A DNA stretch of 64,000 nucleotides from Maribacter cobaltidurans (lineage in GTDB: Bacteria; Bacteroidota; Bacteroidia; Flavobacteriales; Flavobacteriaceae). The notes below the pieces were generated by a model. It had not been told where the DNA came from, searched no databases, and was given only the letters and a program-made list of their open reading frames with translations. The stretch covers positions 2,836,001 to 2,900,000 of the forward strand of contig NZ_CP022957.1 in the NCBI RefSeq assembly GCF_002269385.1, given 5' to 3'. Below are positions 21,170 through 30,021 of this stretch, piece by piece; within the stretch, counting starts at the first letter, position 1; every line of letters begins with the position of its first letter. Position numbers and translations under genes: made by a program.

Positions 21170-21634
21170 ATGGAAAATTTGGACGAGGTTGACAGAAAGA
21201 TTTTAAGAATATTGGAAAGGGATGCCAAAACTGTGGCCAAATCGATTGCGGACCAATTGGGAATGACCAAGACACCTGTATATGAGCGTATAAAACGATT
21301 GGAATCAGACGGATTCATCAAGAATTACAAAGCGGTGCTGGATACGTCTAAAATTGAACCTAGCATTACGGTCTTCAGTTTTGTATCCCTAGATGCCCAG
21401 AAGGGTAGTTTAATGGATGATTTTCTGGATAATATTGCGCTTTTCAATGAGGTTACGGAATGCTATGTTGTTGGGGGTGAGTTCGATTTTCTTCTAAAAG
21501 TTACCGTGAAGAATTTGGATGCCTATTATGATTTTGCAAAAACGAGGATTGCGACTCTGCCAAATATTGGTGCTGTAAAAAGTGCTTTTGTATTAAATGA
21601 GGCAAAGAACAGTCAGCATTTTCCACTGTTATGA
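21170..21634 (+). CDS. Lrp/AsnC-family transcriptional regulator
   Basis: This 154-residue protein has an N-terminal AsnC helix-turn-helix (about residues 5-60, DEVDRKILRILERDAKTVAK, then TPVYERIKRLESDGFI). A C-terminal RAM ligand-binding domain follows (about 70-150, with the VTECYVVGGEFDFLLKV signature). Members bind amino acids and act as dimers or octamers. It is divergent from the aromatic amino acid hydroxylase, so control of that gene in response to an aromatic amino acid is a reasonable inference, as for other divergent Lrp-family regulators. It may also autoregulate. Confidence 0.95.
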   Translation: MENLDEVDRKILRILERDAKTVAKSIADQLGMTKTPVYERIKRLESDGFIKNYKAVLDTSKIEPSITVFSFVSLDAQKGSLMDDFLDNIALFNEVTECYVVGGEFDFLLKVTVKNLDAYYDFAKTRIATLPNIGAVKSAFVLNEAKNSQHFPLL

Positions 21635-21670
21635 AAAAAGCCCTTTCAAGTATTCTTGCTTGAAAGGGCC
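21633..21670 (-). terminator. Strong terminator for the DUF4136 gene
   Basis: An 11-base perfect stem (GCCCTTTCAAG at 21640-21650, CTTGAAAGGGC at 21659-21669) is followed on the minus strand by six T. It lies between convergent genes and may also serve the Lrp gene, though the T run on that side is weak. Confidence 0.85.
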
Positions 21671-21694
21671 TTGGTTTTCAATATGAAATAATTC

Positions 21695-22273
21695 CTATCT
21701 AACGGCCACCGAATTGGGCGGATATTGATCTAATATTTGGGAAACGAACTCTTTTATTCGCTGTTCTTTCTTTTCGATGTTTTTGGTGTTGGACAATGTG
21801 CCTTCACCTTTACCTTGCCATACCAACTCTTTATTTTGGGTATCGATTAAATCTATGTACAGGGAACCTTGTGTACGGGTACTAACACTAGGACCTCCCC
21901 AGCCCCAGCCCCAACCGGGACCCCAAGCCCATGCTGGTCCCCAGCCCCAGGCGCCGCCCCAACCCCAACCAAAGTTGTTGTTGTAGACATCCACGCGTTC
22001 CTGTTCTTTGGTGAAAATACTTATCAATAAATCTGGGTTTTCAGATTTCACAAAACCTCTGGACGACATTTCATCTTCAATGGCATGTAGAATTCTTCTT
22101 TTGTCCAAGTCCGATATTTGGGCTTTATCTATCCCGGTCTTATAAAAAGCATAGGATTTATATTGGTTGAAATTGGCTTGCTGGTTATAGTCTGAAAGTA
22201 CCCTAACCGAAGAGCATGAGGTCAAGACCACCAACGCCAGCGCTATTAGCGATAAAATTTTAAAGTTTTTCAT
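21695..22273 (-). CDS. DUF4136 domain-containing lipoprotein
   Basis: I start at the ATG at 22273, which gives MKNFKILSLIALALVVLTSC, a clean lipoprotein signal with lipobox LTSC. A TTG three codons upstream is less likely. The mature part begins SSVRVLSDYN and carries the DUF4136 pattern (YKSYAFY, LLISIFTKEQ, GSLYIDLIDTQNKELVWQGK). DUF4136 proteins are outer-membrane or periplasmic lipoproteins of unknown function. Residues about 95-125 form an unusual Gly/Trp/Ala/Pro-rich run of GWGWG type interrupting the domain, which is common in family members. The gene is monocistronic with a strong terminator. Confidence 0.85.
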   Translation of the reverse strand: MKNFKILSLIALALVVLTSCSSVRVLSDYNQQANFNQYKSYAFYKTGIDKAQISDLDKRRILHAIEDEMSSRGFVKSENPDLLISIFTKEQERVDVYNNNFGWGWGGAWGWGPAWAWGPGWGWGWGGPSVSTRTQGSLYIDLIDTQNKELVWQGKGEGTLSNTKNIEKKEQRIKEFVSQILDQYPPNSVAVR

Positions 22274-22345
22274 AGCAATCAATTTATATGTTTAAGGAAT
22301 TATTTATCAATTTTAAAAGTCTCAAAAATCATGCCGAAGAGCCTG

Positions 22346-22504
<159 letters not shown>

Positions 22505-22680
22505 TCAATGGGTGAAAATTAGCTTTTTAATGTTTGATTAGTAATGAGACTACGTATCATAAAATTAGAATATTTCTGTTGATAACCGGAGTCGTTAACA
22601 TTTATGAATCCTAGTTTAACGGGGATTTAGCAAAAAACCAATGGACTGCATAGTTGTTGGAAACATAATTCCGTATGCTT

Positions 22681-22709
22681 TTGATTTTAAATTTTAACAG
22701 GTATCTTTG
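22681..22709 (+). promoter_or_regulatory. Predicted promoter of the 22733-26108 gene cluster
   Basis: TTG (22681-22683), 18 bases, then TATCTTTG (22702-22709): a full match to the Bacteroidota promoter consensus, about 24 bases before the ATG. Confidence 0.6.
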
Positions 22710-22732
22710 AATATACAAGATTGGTTTTACCT

Positions 22733-23068
22733 ATGATATTGGTTTTTAAGCATTTGTTTTATAGAAATTATGTGGGTCTCTCCCTTTGGCCCTTCATTAT
22801 CCTCAAAACGCATACGCTTAAAAAGGACAAGGAGTTGATCAATCATGAGAAGATTCACTTGAGACAGCAACAGGAACTGTTAATACTTCCTTTTTACGTA
22901 TTGTATGTCTTGGAGTGGTTGGTAAGGTCTGTTCTTTATTTGGACACCTATAAAGCGTATCAAAATCTTAGTTTTGAAAGGGAGGCTTATAGGAACGAGG
23001 GAATATTAGATTATTTGAAAAACCGAAGGCCCTATAGTTTTATGAAATACCTCTTTCATAATAAATAA
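22733..23068 (+). CDS. Putative HExxH metallopeptidase-like small membrane protein
   Basis: Using the ATG at 22733 this is a 111-residue protein. It has the motif INHEKIHLRQQ, with H38, E39 and H42 forming an HExxH zinc site. It is followed by a hydrophobic helix (LLILPFYVLYVLEWLVR) and an acidic pair in FEREAY that could supply the third ligand. This resembles the catalytic helix portion of M56/M48-type membrane peptidases but is much shorter. The family is common but uncharacterised in Flavobacteriia. It starts a likely operon with the PLP enzyme gene six bases downstream. Confidence 0.6.
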   Translation: MILVFKHLFYRNYVGLSLWPFIILKTHTLKKDKELINHEKIHLRQQQELLILPFYVLYVLEWLVRSVLYLDTYKAYQNLSFEREAYRNEGILDYLKNRRPYSFMKYLFHNK

Positions 23069-23073
23069 CCACT

Positions 23074-23979
23074 TTGCACAGTGAAAACCAATATCTGGAA
23101 CTTCCACTTCTAAAAGAAAAGGAAGTTCGTATTACCCTAAAGCGGGAGGATTTGCTTCACCCTATGGTTTCCGGAAACAAGTATAGAAAATTAAAGTACA
23201 ATTTAAAGGAAGCGCAACAATCAGGATACCGCCATCTATTGACCTTTGGCGGGGCCTTCTCCAACCATATTGCCGCCACAGCCGCCGCCTGTAAAATGCA
23301 TAACCTGGATTCCATTGGAATTATTAGGGGGAACGAACTGGCGGATAGTTGGCAAGAAAATCCCACTTTAAAAATGGCTCATGAAAACGGCATGCGTTTC
23401 AAGTTTGTAGACCGGGAAACCTATAGAAAAAGAGAGGAACTGGATTTTTTGGCTTCCCTTCGCGAAGAGTTTGGTGAATTTTACCTAGTTCCGGAAGGAG
23501 GGACCAATGCTTTGGCCATAAAGGGCTGTGAGGAAATTCTTGAGGAGGAGGATAAAGTATTCGATATAATCTGTGTTTGTGTGGGGACTGGTGGCACTAT
23601 TGCAGGATTAATCAAGGCCTCGAACAATAATCAACAGGTTTTGGGGTTCCCTGTTTTAAAGGGGGATTTTTTGGAAAACGACATAAAGGAACTTACCGAA
23701 AAACGAAATTGGCGTCTTGATTTGAACTACCATTTTGGAGGTTATGGTAAGATTAATGAAGAACTTGTTGCATTTATAAATCAATTTAAGCGGCAGACCA
23801 CTATCCCCTTAGATCCTGTTTACACTGGAAAAATGATGTATGGGTTGTTAGATAGGGTCAAGAATGATAATTTTGTACCCGGAACACAAATACTGGCCAT
23901 ACATACTGGAGGAATTCAGGGCATAAACGGCATGAATAGGGTATTGCTAAAGAAAAAATTACCTTTGTTGGATATATGA
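23074..23979 (+). CDS. ACC deaminase/D-cysteine desulfhydrase-family PLP enzyme
   Basis: This 301-residue protein of the tryptophan-synthase-beta fold II group carries SGNKYRKLKYNL near residue 33, which holds the PLP-binding lysine. It also has FGGAFSNHIAATAA (substrate loop), VPEGGTNALA and a glycine-rich phosphate cradle GTGGTIAG. Members desulfhydrate D-cysteine or open the ring of 1-aminocyclopropane-1-carboxylate. The exact substrate cannot be read from sequence. No ATG lies in frame upstream, so the start is the TTG at 23074, six bases after the previous stop. It overlaps the next gene by four bases (ATGA). Confidence 0.85.
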   Translation: MHSENQYLELPLLKEKEVRITLKREDLLHPMVSGNKYRKLKYNLKEAQQSGYRHLLTFGGAFSNHIAATAAACKMHNLDSIGIIRGNELADSWQENPTLKMAHENGMRFKFVDRETYRKREELDFLASLREEFGEFYLVPEGGTNALAIKGCEEILEEEDKVFDIICVCVGTGGTIAGLIKASNNNQQVLGFPVLKGDFLENDIKELTEKRNWRLDLNYHFGGYGKINEELVAFINQFKRQTTIPLDPVYTGKMMYGLLDRVKNDNFVPGTQILAIHTGGIQGINGMNRVLLKKKLPLLDI

Positions 23980-24821
23980 AAAAGAAAATTTTAATGCTTT
24001 TGTTGTTGGCCGTTGGTGTCATTGGATGTAAATCCAAAAAAGCATATTCCGATAGACTTCGCACCGAAAATGTAAGGGCAGAGAGCAGAAAATCCAATGG
24101 GGAAGCCACTTCTTCCACAACGAAAGGAGATACTTCCATGCCCGAAGATTCCGGGAAATTTATAAAGTTCAGGATAGAGACCATTGACGAATACATTGAT
24201 ACGTTTTCGGAAATTGCGCAGCTTGAAATGAAGGCCTATGGAATCCCCGCCAGTATTACCTTGGCCCAAGGACTTTTGGAAAGCGGTTATGGTAAGGGGG
24301 AATTGGCGCTTAAGACCAATAACCACTTCGGGATTAAATGCCATACGGGATGGGAAGGAGATTACGATTTTCATGACGATGATGCCAAAGGAGAGTGTTT
24401 TAGAAAGTATAATCATCCCATGTATTCTTTTAGGGATCATAGTATTTTTTTAACGACTCGAAGTCGGTATGCTTTTCTTTTTGATTACAAACCCACGGAT
24501 TATAAAAGGTGGGCACATGGACTTAGAAAGGCAGGATATGCTACGGATAAAAGGTACCCCCAGAAATTGATTTATTTGATAGAAAAACACCAACTCTATA
24601 CCTATGACGGTGGTAAACTCGATACTGGCTATGTTGACGATAGGGTCGTTGTAACCGATTCCGATGCCGTCCACATCGTTAAAAAGGGCGATACCCTCTA
24701 TTCCCTTTCTAGGAGGTATTACGTATCTGTGGACGAATTGATGCGTATGAACAATCTAAGGGACGCTGGACTTTCCATTGGTCAAAAGCTATTGGTAAAA
24801 TCCACTTCCGTAAACAAATAA
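23976..24821 (+). CDS. Glucosaminidase-domain lipoprotein with C-terminal LysM
   Basis: The protein has 281 residues. The signal MKKKILMLLLLAVGVIGC gives a lipobox at C18. A FlgJ/LytG-type N-acetylglucosaminidase domain spans about residues 65-200 (ITLAQGLLESGYGKGELALK with the catalytic glutamate, then NNHFGIKCHTGWEGDYDFHD). A LysM peptidoglycan-binding motif closes it (VHIVKKGDTLYSLSRRYYVS, about 233-277). It should cleave or remodel peptidoglycan from the envelope side. It overlaps the PLP-enzyme gene by four bases and is followed after three bases by hemL, indicating one operon. Confidence 0.92.
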   Translation: MKKKILMLLLLAVGVIGCKSKKAYSDRLRTENVRAESRKSNGEATSSTTKGDTSMPEDSGKFIKFRIETIDEYIDTFSEIAQLEMKAYGIPASITLAQGLLESGYGKGELALKTNNHFGIKCHTGWEGDYDFHDDDAKGECFRKYNHPMYSFRDHSIFLTTRSRYAFLFDYKPTDYKRWAHGLRKAGYATDKRYPQKLIYLIEKHQLYTYDGGKLDTGYVDDRVVVTDSDAVHIVKKGDTLYSLSRRYYVSVDELMRMNNLRDAGLSIGQKLLVKSTSVNK

Positions 24822-24824
24822 CAG

Positions 24825-26108
24825 ATGATTTATAAAAGAAGCAGTGCGCTCTTTGCAGAGGCGAAACAATATATTCCAGGCGGTGTAAACTCCCCAGTTA
24901 GGGCGTTTAAGGCGGTAGGTGGTGAGCCTATTTTTGTAAAGGAAGCCAAAGGTGCCTATTTATATGATGAGGACGGAAATAGATTGATAGATTATATCGC
25001 ATCTTGGGGACCCCTAATTTTGGGACATGCCTATGAGCCAGTTTTAAATGCCATTATCGATAAGGCCAAGAAGGGAACGTCCTTTGGAATGCCTACTGAA
25101 ATTGAGACCGACTTGGCCAAATTGGCCGTTTCCATGTTACCCAATATCGATAAAATCCGATTTGTGAACAGTGGAACTGAGGCTTGTATGAGTGCCGTAC
25201 GCTTGGCAAGGGGATATACAGGAAAGGATAAAATCATAAAATTCGCTGGATGTTACCATGGGCATTCTGATTCCTTTTTGATTCAGGCAGGTAGCGGGGC
25301 GGTAACCTTTGGTAGTCCAAACAGCCCTGGGGTTACCCAAGGCACAGCGAAGGATACCTTGTTGGCCGTTTATAATGATTTGGAAAGTGTTGCACAACTC
25401 ATAAAAGCTAATAAAGGTGAAATTGCTGCGGTTATCATAGAGCCGGTTGCCGGAAACATGGGCTGTATTATCCCTACCGATGGATTCATCCATGGCCTAA
25501 GGGCACTTTGTGATGAAAACGATATCCTTTTGATTTTCGATGAGGTCATGACCGGATTCCGATTAGGAAGGGGAGGTGCTCAGGAGGCTCTGGGCATAAA
25601 AGCGGATATTTTATGTTTTGGAAAGGTTATTGGTGGCGGACTTCCCGTAGGAGCCTTTGCCGCTAATAATGAGATTATGGGATATTTGGCACCTGATGGA
25701 CCGGTATATCAGGCTGGAACTTTAAGTGGTAATCCATTAGCAATGAGCGCCGGGTTGGCCATGTTGACCGAACTCAATAATAATCCGGAGATATTTACCA
25801 GCCTTCAGGAGAAAACGGCCCATTTGCACATTGGTCTTTCCAAAGCTCTTGATAAAAAAGGAATTCCGTATCAAATCAACCGATTTGGAAGTATGATTTC
25901 AGTTCACTTTACGGATGAACCTGTTATGGACTTTGCTACTTCGGCAAAAGGGAATAATGATACATTTAAGAAGTATTTCCACGGTATGTTGGACCAAGGA
26001 ATCTATTTGCCGCCATCTGCTTTTGAAAGCTATTTCCTCAATGACGCATTGTGCTACGAAGATTTGGACGCAACTATCGAGGCGGTGGACAATTTGGACC
26101 TAAGTTAG
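24825..26108 (+). CDS. hemL: Glutamate-1-semialdehyde 2,1-aminomutase
   Basis: The 427-residue protein matches the family throughout: [11 protein letters not shown] near the N terminus, [60 protein letters not shown], and the PLP lysine K267 in [16 protein letters not shown]. It converts glutamate-1-semialdehyde to 5-aminolevulinate in the C5 route of tetrapyrrole synthesis. Length is typical. It is the last gene of a likely four-gene operon with functionally unrelated partners. It converges on the DUF1059 gene with only two bases between them. Confidence 0.97.
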   Translation: MIYKRSSALFAEAKQYIPGGVNSPVRAFKAVGGEPIFVKEAKGAYLYDEDGNRLIDYIASWGPLILGHAYEPVLNAIIDKAKKGTSFGMPTEIETDLAKLAVSMLPNIDKIRFVNSGTEACMSAVRLARGYTGKDKIIKFAGCYHGHSDSFLIQAGSGAVTFGSPNSPGVTQGTAKDTLLAVYNDLESVAQLIKANKGEIAAVIIEPVAGNMGCIIPTDGFIHGLRALCDENDILLIFDEVMTGFRLGRGGAQEALGIKADILCFGKVIGGGLPVGAFAANNEIMGYLAPDGPVYQAGTLSGNPLAMSAGLAMLTELNNNPEIFTSLQEKTAHLHIGLSKALDKKGIPYQINRFGSMISVHFTDEPVMDFATSAKGNNDTFKKYFHGMLDQGIYLPPSAFESYFLNDALCYEDLDATIEAVDNLDLS

Positions 26109-26110
26109 TA

Positions 26111-26347
26111 TTATTCCTCAGGAAGGGCGTTAAATTCCTCTCGTTTACTCTTAAACCAGTTTTGCATAGCTTCGGGAGATTGCATCATGGACTTCATATT
26201 TTCCATGGCTTTCAGGTGTGGTTCATCACCCTTTAGAAACATTTCTGTTCCATGTTTTTTGCTCAGTTCGGCCATTTCCTCAAAATTTTCAGCTTGGAAT
26301 TTTTGCTCACAAGCGCCTCCTAATTGTCTGCATGTCATGGTTTTCAT
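26111..26347 (-). CDS. DUF1059 domain-containing protein
   Basis: Starting at the ATG at 26347 gives a 78-residue protein beginning MKTMTCRQLGGACEQKFQAE. This is the DUF1059 signature with two conserved cysteines (TCRQLGGxC), followed by an acidic and methionine-rich C-terminal half. DUF1059 proteins are small, soluble and uncharacterised. It follows the small membrane-protein gene at 26376 by 28 bases and may be co-transcribed with it. Confidence 0.8.
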   Translation of the reverse strand: MKTMTCRQLGGACEQKFQAENFEEMAELSKKHGTEMFLKGDEPHLKAMENMKSMMQSPEAMQNWFKSKREEFNALPEE

Positions 26348-26375
26348 GGCAATAGATTTACGTATTAAAAAAGGT

Positions 26376-26660
26376 CTAACTTCCTGCGAACGGTGTACCA
26401 AAAACACCCACGGCCAACTCTGCCCAAGCCAAAAGAAAAAGTACGAGTAGGGCTATTATAAAAGCAACACGAAATTTTGGTCTTACTTTCCGGAGAATAA
26501 AATTGATTCCTAGTACTACGGCGAATAAAAGAAGGCCAATTATTACAAAATCACTCAGGCTCCAAGCAACTTCGTTGGTAAATTGCATACCAACAAAAGG
26601 TACTAAAAGTAAAGTCAATGGGGCTAGAATGGTTAGGAGTTGTTTTTTTGGAAGTGTCAT
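26376..26660 (-). CDS. Small three-helix membrane protein
   Basis: The 94-residue protein shows three hydrophobic segments at about residues 10-26, 35-57 and 65-87 (LLTILAPLTLLLVPFVGMQF, FVIIGLLLFAVVLGINFIL, VAFIIALLVLFLLAWAELAV), with basic residues between helices 2 and 3. It is a conserved-looking inner-membrane protein of unknown function. Start ATG at 26660. Confidence 0.7.
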   Translation of the reverse strand: MTLPKKQLLTILAPLTLLLVPFVGMQFTNEVAWSLSDFVIIGLLLFAVVLGINFILRKVRPKFRVAFIIALLVLFLLAWAELAVGVFGTPFAGS

Positions 26661-26769
26661 CTTAGATTACTTTATAACTAAAGTATAAATTTTTCCTTTT
26701 GGTCAGTTTGTCTGGAACTCAAAAATTTTAATAAACCTATTGAAAATCAATTAGATACAGCAATATTCT

Positions 26770-27534
26770 TTAGTCCAATTCTTTGGAAATAGTCTTCAAT
26801 ATGTTATCCAAATAGGTCATTAAGGGTTTATAGTGGGTATCTCCGGTGGCATGACTGGTAACTATAAACATCAGGAGTTTGTTTTCAAACTCTATAGAGG
26901 ACAATAAACCGAGGTTGGATTTTGTTTCCTCTCCTTTGGCCAAATCCATTTCAGCATAAATACCGGCGTCCTTAAAAACGGTCTCCAGACTATATTGGTT
27001 GGTCCTGAACATATCCAACAAATTTTCCCGCTGTAGCAATAGGTCTTTTTCTTGCCTGGAAATATCCTCAAGGGTAGCAAACCAATTGGTAAGCATAATT
27101 CTTAGGTCGCTATTCTTAATATTTTTTAGATTTCCAGAGTTGATAATTTCGTTTAGCAGGGAGTTGTTAGGGTTAAAGGCAATGTCCGAAACAAATGTTT
27201 GGAACAAAAGTTTGGAAAATTCCTGTTCGGTAGGAAGTGAGTCCTTCAAATTCGTTAAGGCCAATAGTTTTTTAGCTCCTTCGATATTCTGTTCGTTAAT
27301 GGTCATGAGCTCCGTTAATTTTGACCTGCTGGTCAAAAACTCATCTTTTAAGCCTAGTAGGTAGGTCTGTTCTATTTTTTCCTCTATGTTTTTTTGGTTT
27401 TTGTTGTTAATAGCCAGAGCTATAAGTATCCCGATGACCACAAGTACAATTTCTCCCAAGGCATAGGCCAGATATCGGCCTACCTTCTTTTCTGCCAATA
27501 GTTTTTGTCTGGTTTTTCTAAAGAATTTTATCAT
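26770..27534 (-). CDS. DUF6090-family membrane protein
   Basis: The 254-residue protein begins MIKFFRKTRQKLLAEKKVGR, and the following GEIVLVVIGILIALAINNKN is a transmembrane segment. This opening is the hallmark of the DUF6090 family, very common in Flavobacteriia. The remaining roughly 200 residues are predicted mostly helical and extracytoplasmic (for example EEKIEQTYLLGLKDEFLTSR). No catalytic motif is visible. It begins six bases after the adenylate cyclase gene stops, so both may be expressed together. Confidence 0.75.
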   Translation of the reverse strand: MIKFFRKTRQKLLAEKKVGRYLAYALGEIVLVVIGILIALAINNKNQKNIEEKIEQTYLLGLKDEFLTSRSKLTELMTINEQNIEGAKKLLALTNLKDSLPTEQEFSKLLFQTFVSDIAFNPNNSLLNEIINSGNLKNIKNSDLRIMLTNWFATLEDISRQEKDLLLQRENLLDMFRTNQYSLETVFKDAGIYAEMDLAKGEETKSNLGLLSSIEFENKLLMFIVTSHATGDTHYKPLMTYLDNILKTISKELD

Positions 27535-27540
27535 AAATAA

Positions 27541-28641
27541 TTACTTCGGATTAATTTTATGGACCTTGACCAAGGTTAAGGATTCATTTTTTCCTTTTAA
27601 GGAAACTTCCCCAATTTCGGAAAAATCAAAGCCTTTATCAAAATCAAGACGTTTGGCCAATGCCTGGGAAAGTAATAAATCCGTATTATAGGTACTACAG
27701 GCACCTTGTATCCTTGCCGTTGTATTCAAAATATCCCCGGAAAAAACAATTTCCTTTTTTAAGGCCCCTATTTCCCCGGTGGTTACTACCCCATAGTGCA
27801 TACCTCCCTTAAAACTTGGTATATAACCATAAGTTTCAAGAAAGAATTCGGCATTTTTCTCTAGAGCATGTTTCATTTCAAAGAAAGTATGAAGACAGTT
27901 GTTTTTCTTGATTCCCGTTTTATATTCCCAAGTAATTACGATTTCATCACCAATATACTGATACACATCCCCGCCAAATTTTATAATGGGGTCTTCCAGG
28001 CAATCATAATAGTCCCTTAAGAAGGAAAAGTATTTTTTTGTTCCCAATTTTTCGGCAATGGCGGTGGAGTCCTTCATATCCGTAAACAAAAATATGCGAT
28101 GCTCTTCCTTTGGCTTATGATATTTTCCTATAATGAAATTTTGCAATACGCCATGCCCCAAGTTGTCACTTATCTCTGTATATATTAAAGAAATAAATAA
28201 GGAGGCCGATAGTTGGACCAAAGTACTTACATGCACCGTGCTGGATAGGAAATCGATATAGCGTTGCCAAATCGTAGCTGAAAATAAAGGCATACCAAGC
28301 TGTATACTGGACGCAATGGGGTATAATACCAACATGATCAGGGAGAATAATATCAGGTAAAAAAATAGCTTGAACAAGACCTTTTTGTAGAAGGGTTTAT
28401 TAATAAATAGTTTGTTCAGAAAGGTCAGTTCCAGATACCCGACGAACATCCCGACCAAGAAAACGGACAAACTAGCAAATAAAAAAATTTTCGGTGTTAC
28501 CTCAATAGCTTCTTGTTGCGAAGCCTTGGCATCAATAATTGCAGTTTGCTCAATAAATAGAAATAACCACCCCAATAGGGTCCAAATAATACCAAATGAT
28601 AGAATTTTTCTAAATTTTCGTTTGGTTTTATAGGAAAGCAA
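27541..28641 (-). CDS. Membrane-bound class III adenylate/guanylate cyclase
   Basis: The 366-residue protein has about four N-terminal membrane helices (residues about 15-165). A cytoplasmic class III cyclase domain follows from about 185. Metal-binding aspartates are visible in FLFTDMKDSTAIAEKLG and GGDVYQYIGDEIVITW. The domain continues to SGDILNTTARIQGAC and SLKGKNESLTLVKV. It should make cAMP or cGMP from the nucleoside triphosphate at the membrane. No regulatory PAS or HAMP domain is seen. No in-frame ATG exists nearby, so the TTG at 28641 is taken as start. The DUF6090 gene follows directly. Confidence 0.88.
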   Translation of the reverse strand: MLSYKTKRKFRKILSFGIIWTLLGWLFLFIEQTAIIDAKASQQEAIEVTPKIFLFASLSVFLVGMFVGYLELTFLNKLFINKPFYKKVLFKLFFYLILFSLIMLVLYPIASSIQLGMPLFSATIWQRYIDFLSSTVHVSTLVQLSASLFISLIYTEISDNLGHGVLQNFIIGKYHKPKEEHRIFLFTDMKDSTAIAEKLGTKKYFSFLRDYYDCLEDPIIKFGGDVYQYIGDEIVITWEYKTGIKKNNCLHTFFEMKHALEKNAEFFLETYGYIPSFKGGMHYGVVTTGEIGALKKEIVFSGDILNTTARIQGACSTYNTDLLLSQALAKRLDFDKGFDFSEIGEVSLKGKNESLTLVKVHKINPK

Positions 28642-28751
28642 ATCTGTTAATTTAGAATGTTGTTGGTAAAACTGTAATCCCTGTCAATTTAATGATTCTT
28701 TTGGAATAGGATGTATGGAACCATAGGATACGAGTAGGACGTTTTACTATT

Positions 28752-29669
28752 TCACCCTATTCGCAGCACAACATTGCCCTTTTTGCGACCTTGGTCCACA
28801 TAACGATGGGCTTCCACAACTTGGTCCATGGGAAATACTTTGTCTATAATAGCATGGTACCGTTCCGTTTCAAATAGCTCCTTAAGTTTCTCCAGTTGGC
28901 TTATGGACTCTGAAGCAACTTCCATACCTTCAACGGTCTTGAAAATCCCATCCTTTTCCAACAAGGAGGTGCACTTTTTCTTTGAAGCCTTTCCTACGGC
29001 ATCAAAAACAATATCGTATTTGGGGGTATGTTCCTCGAACTCCCCTTGGTCGTAGAAAAGCACTTTGTTCACGCCCAATTTTTCCATGAGTGCTGTACCC
29101 CGGGTGCTGGACACGGCGGTAATATCCGCATTGTGAGATTGTGCAATTTGAACGGCCGCTGTTCCTACGGAGCCAGTAGCCCCATAAATAAGGACTTTTA
29201 CATTCGGTTTCTTTGCAATCCCTGATTTCTCCAAAAAATAAATGGCGGACTGTCCACCAAAAATAATGGCTGCCGACTCCTCAAAAGTGGCGTTCTTTGG
29301 AGCGGTAACCACAGGCTTATTTTCATTGATAGTAATATACTCGGCATTCGTGCCAAATTTAAGGCCGGTCATTCCAAAAACCTTGTCGCCCACCTTAAAA
29401 CGGGTGACCTTACCGCCAACCGCTTCAATCCTACCTGAAAAAACGGTTCCCAAAATGGATTTACGGGGTTTGTTGAAACCAATGACCAGTCGCATGACCA
29501 GTTTCATAATCCCCTTCACCTTGAGTCCTCGTATCCTTACATCTGCTGAATTGATGGCAGTGGCCATTATTTTGACCAGAACTTCCTTGTCCTTTGGAAT
29601 GGGCTTGGGTAAGGTCACTATTTTTAATACCTCTGGGGGTCCATATTTTTGGCAAATTATTGCTTTCAT
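28752..29669 (-). CDS. NAD(P)-dependent MDR-family oxidoreductase (quinone oxidoreductase-like)
   Basis: This 305-residue medium-chain dehydrogenase/reductase has an N-terminal GroES-like domain (YGPPEVLKIVTLPKPIPKD, GTVFSGRIEAVGGKVTRFKV). A Rossmann nucleotide-binding domain follows with VLIYGATGSVGTAAVQIAQ. The structural zinc cysteines of alcohol dehydrogenases are absent, pointing to the quinone-oxidoreductase/YhdH-like branch. Its C-terminal part (YHAIIDKVFPMDQVVEAHRY) is typical. The substrate cannot be inferred. It stands alone, start ATG at 29669. Confidence 0.88.
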   Translation of the reverse strand: MKAIICQKYGPPEVLKIVTLPKPIPKDKEVLVKIMATAINSADVRIRGLKVKGIMKLVMRLVIGFNKPRKSILGTVFSGRIEAVGGKVTRFKVGDKVFGMTGLKFGTNAEYITINENKPVVTAPKNATFEESAAIIFGGQSAIYFLEKSGIAKKPNVKVLIYGATGSVGTAAVQIAQSHNADITAVSSTRGTALMEKLGVNKVLFYDQGEFEEHTPKYDIVFDAVGKASKKKCTSLLEKDGIFKTVEGMEVASESISQLEKLKELFETERYHAIIDKVFPMDQVVEAHRYVDQGRKKGNVVLRIG

Positions 29670-30021
29670 ATTAGGGTTTACATGTATTGGTTTTTATGTT
29701 TTTCTTTGAAATACAAAACTGTAGCATGTAAATTATGAAATTCTTCTGAGTGGAAAGGATTATCGAGCAGCAATATATGGGACAGTGATGATCCTTTGGA
29801 CTGGGCTATCCTAAAGGAAATAATAAAACTATAAAATGTATGGGTTAACTGCGCGAGTAGTACAACAAACTACTGAAACAAACTTTTGAAATCGTAAAAA
29901 ATGATTTTCTTCAGGATGGAAACTTTTGTTCAAATTACCATAAAAAGCCTCGTTTTTTGCATCAGTTTGTGAACAAACCTTTTTCTATTTATACTTTCTT
30001 AGTTGAAAATTAAAAGCAAGC
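29670..30021. other. 352-base intergenic region at the left edge of the accessory island
   Basis: No gene is seen. At 29844-29870 lies a 27-base segment beginning GTTAACTGCGCGAGTAG that recurs (22 of 26 bases) at 37483-37510, beyond the other edge of the island. A 6-base inverted repeat GTTTGT-GA-ACAAAC lies at 29965-29978, followed by a T-rich run. Confidence 0.5.
29844..29870. repeat. Left imperfect direct repeat flanking the accessory island
   Basis: The sequence begins GTTAACTGCGCGAGTAG and ends TACAACAAAC. It matches 22 of 26 bases with 37483-37508 in the same orientation. Its first 11 bases also resemble 33495-33505 at the end of the HAD gene. Confidence 0.55.

Noticed and set aside
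29965..29978. GTTTGT-GA-ACAAAC inverted repeat as a terminator or operator
   Set aside because: The stem is short and AT-rich and lies far from both neighbouring gene ends. No firm role can be supported.
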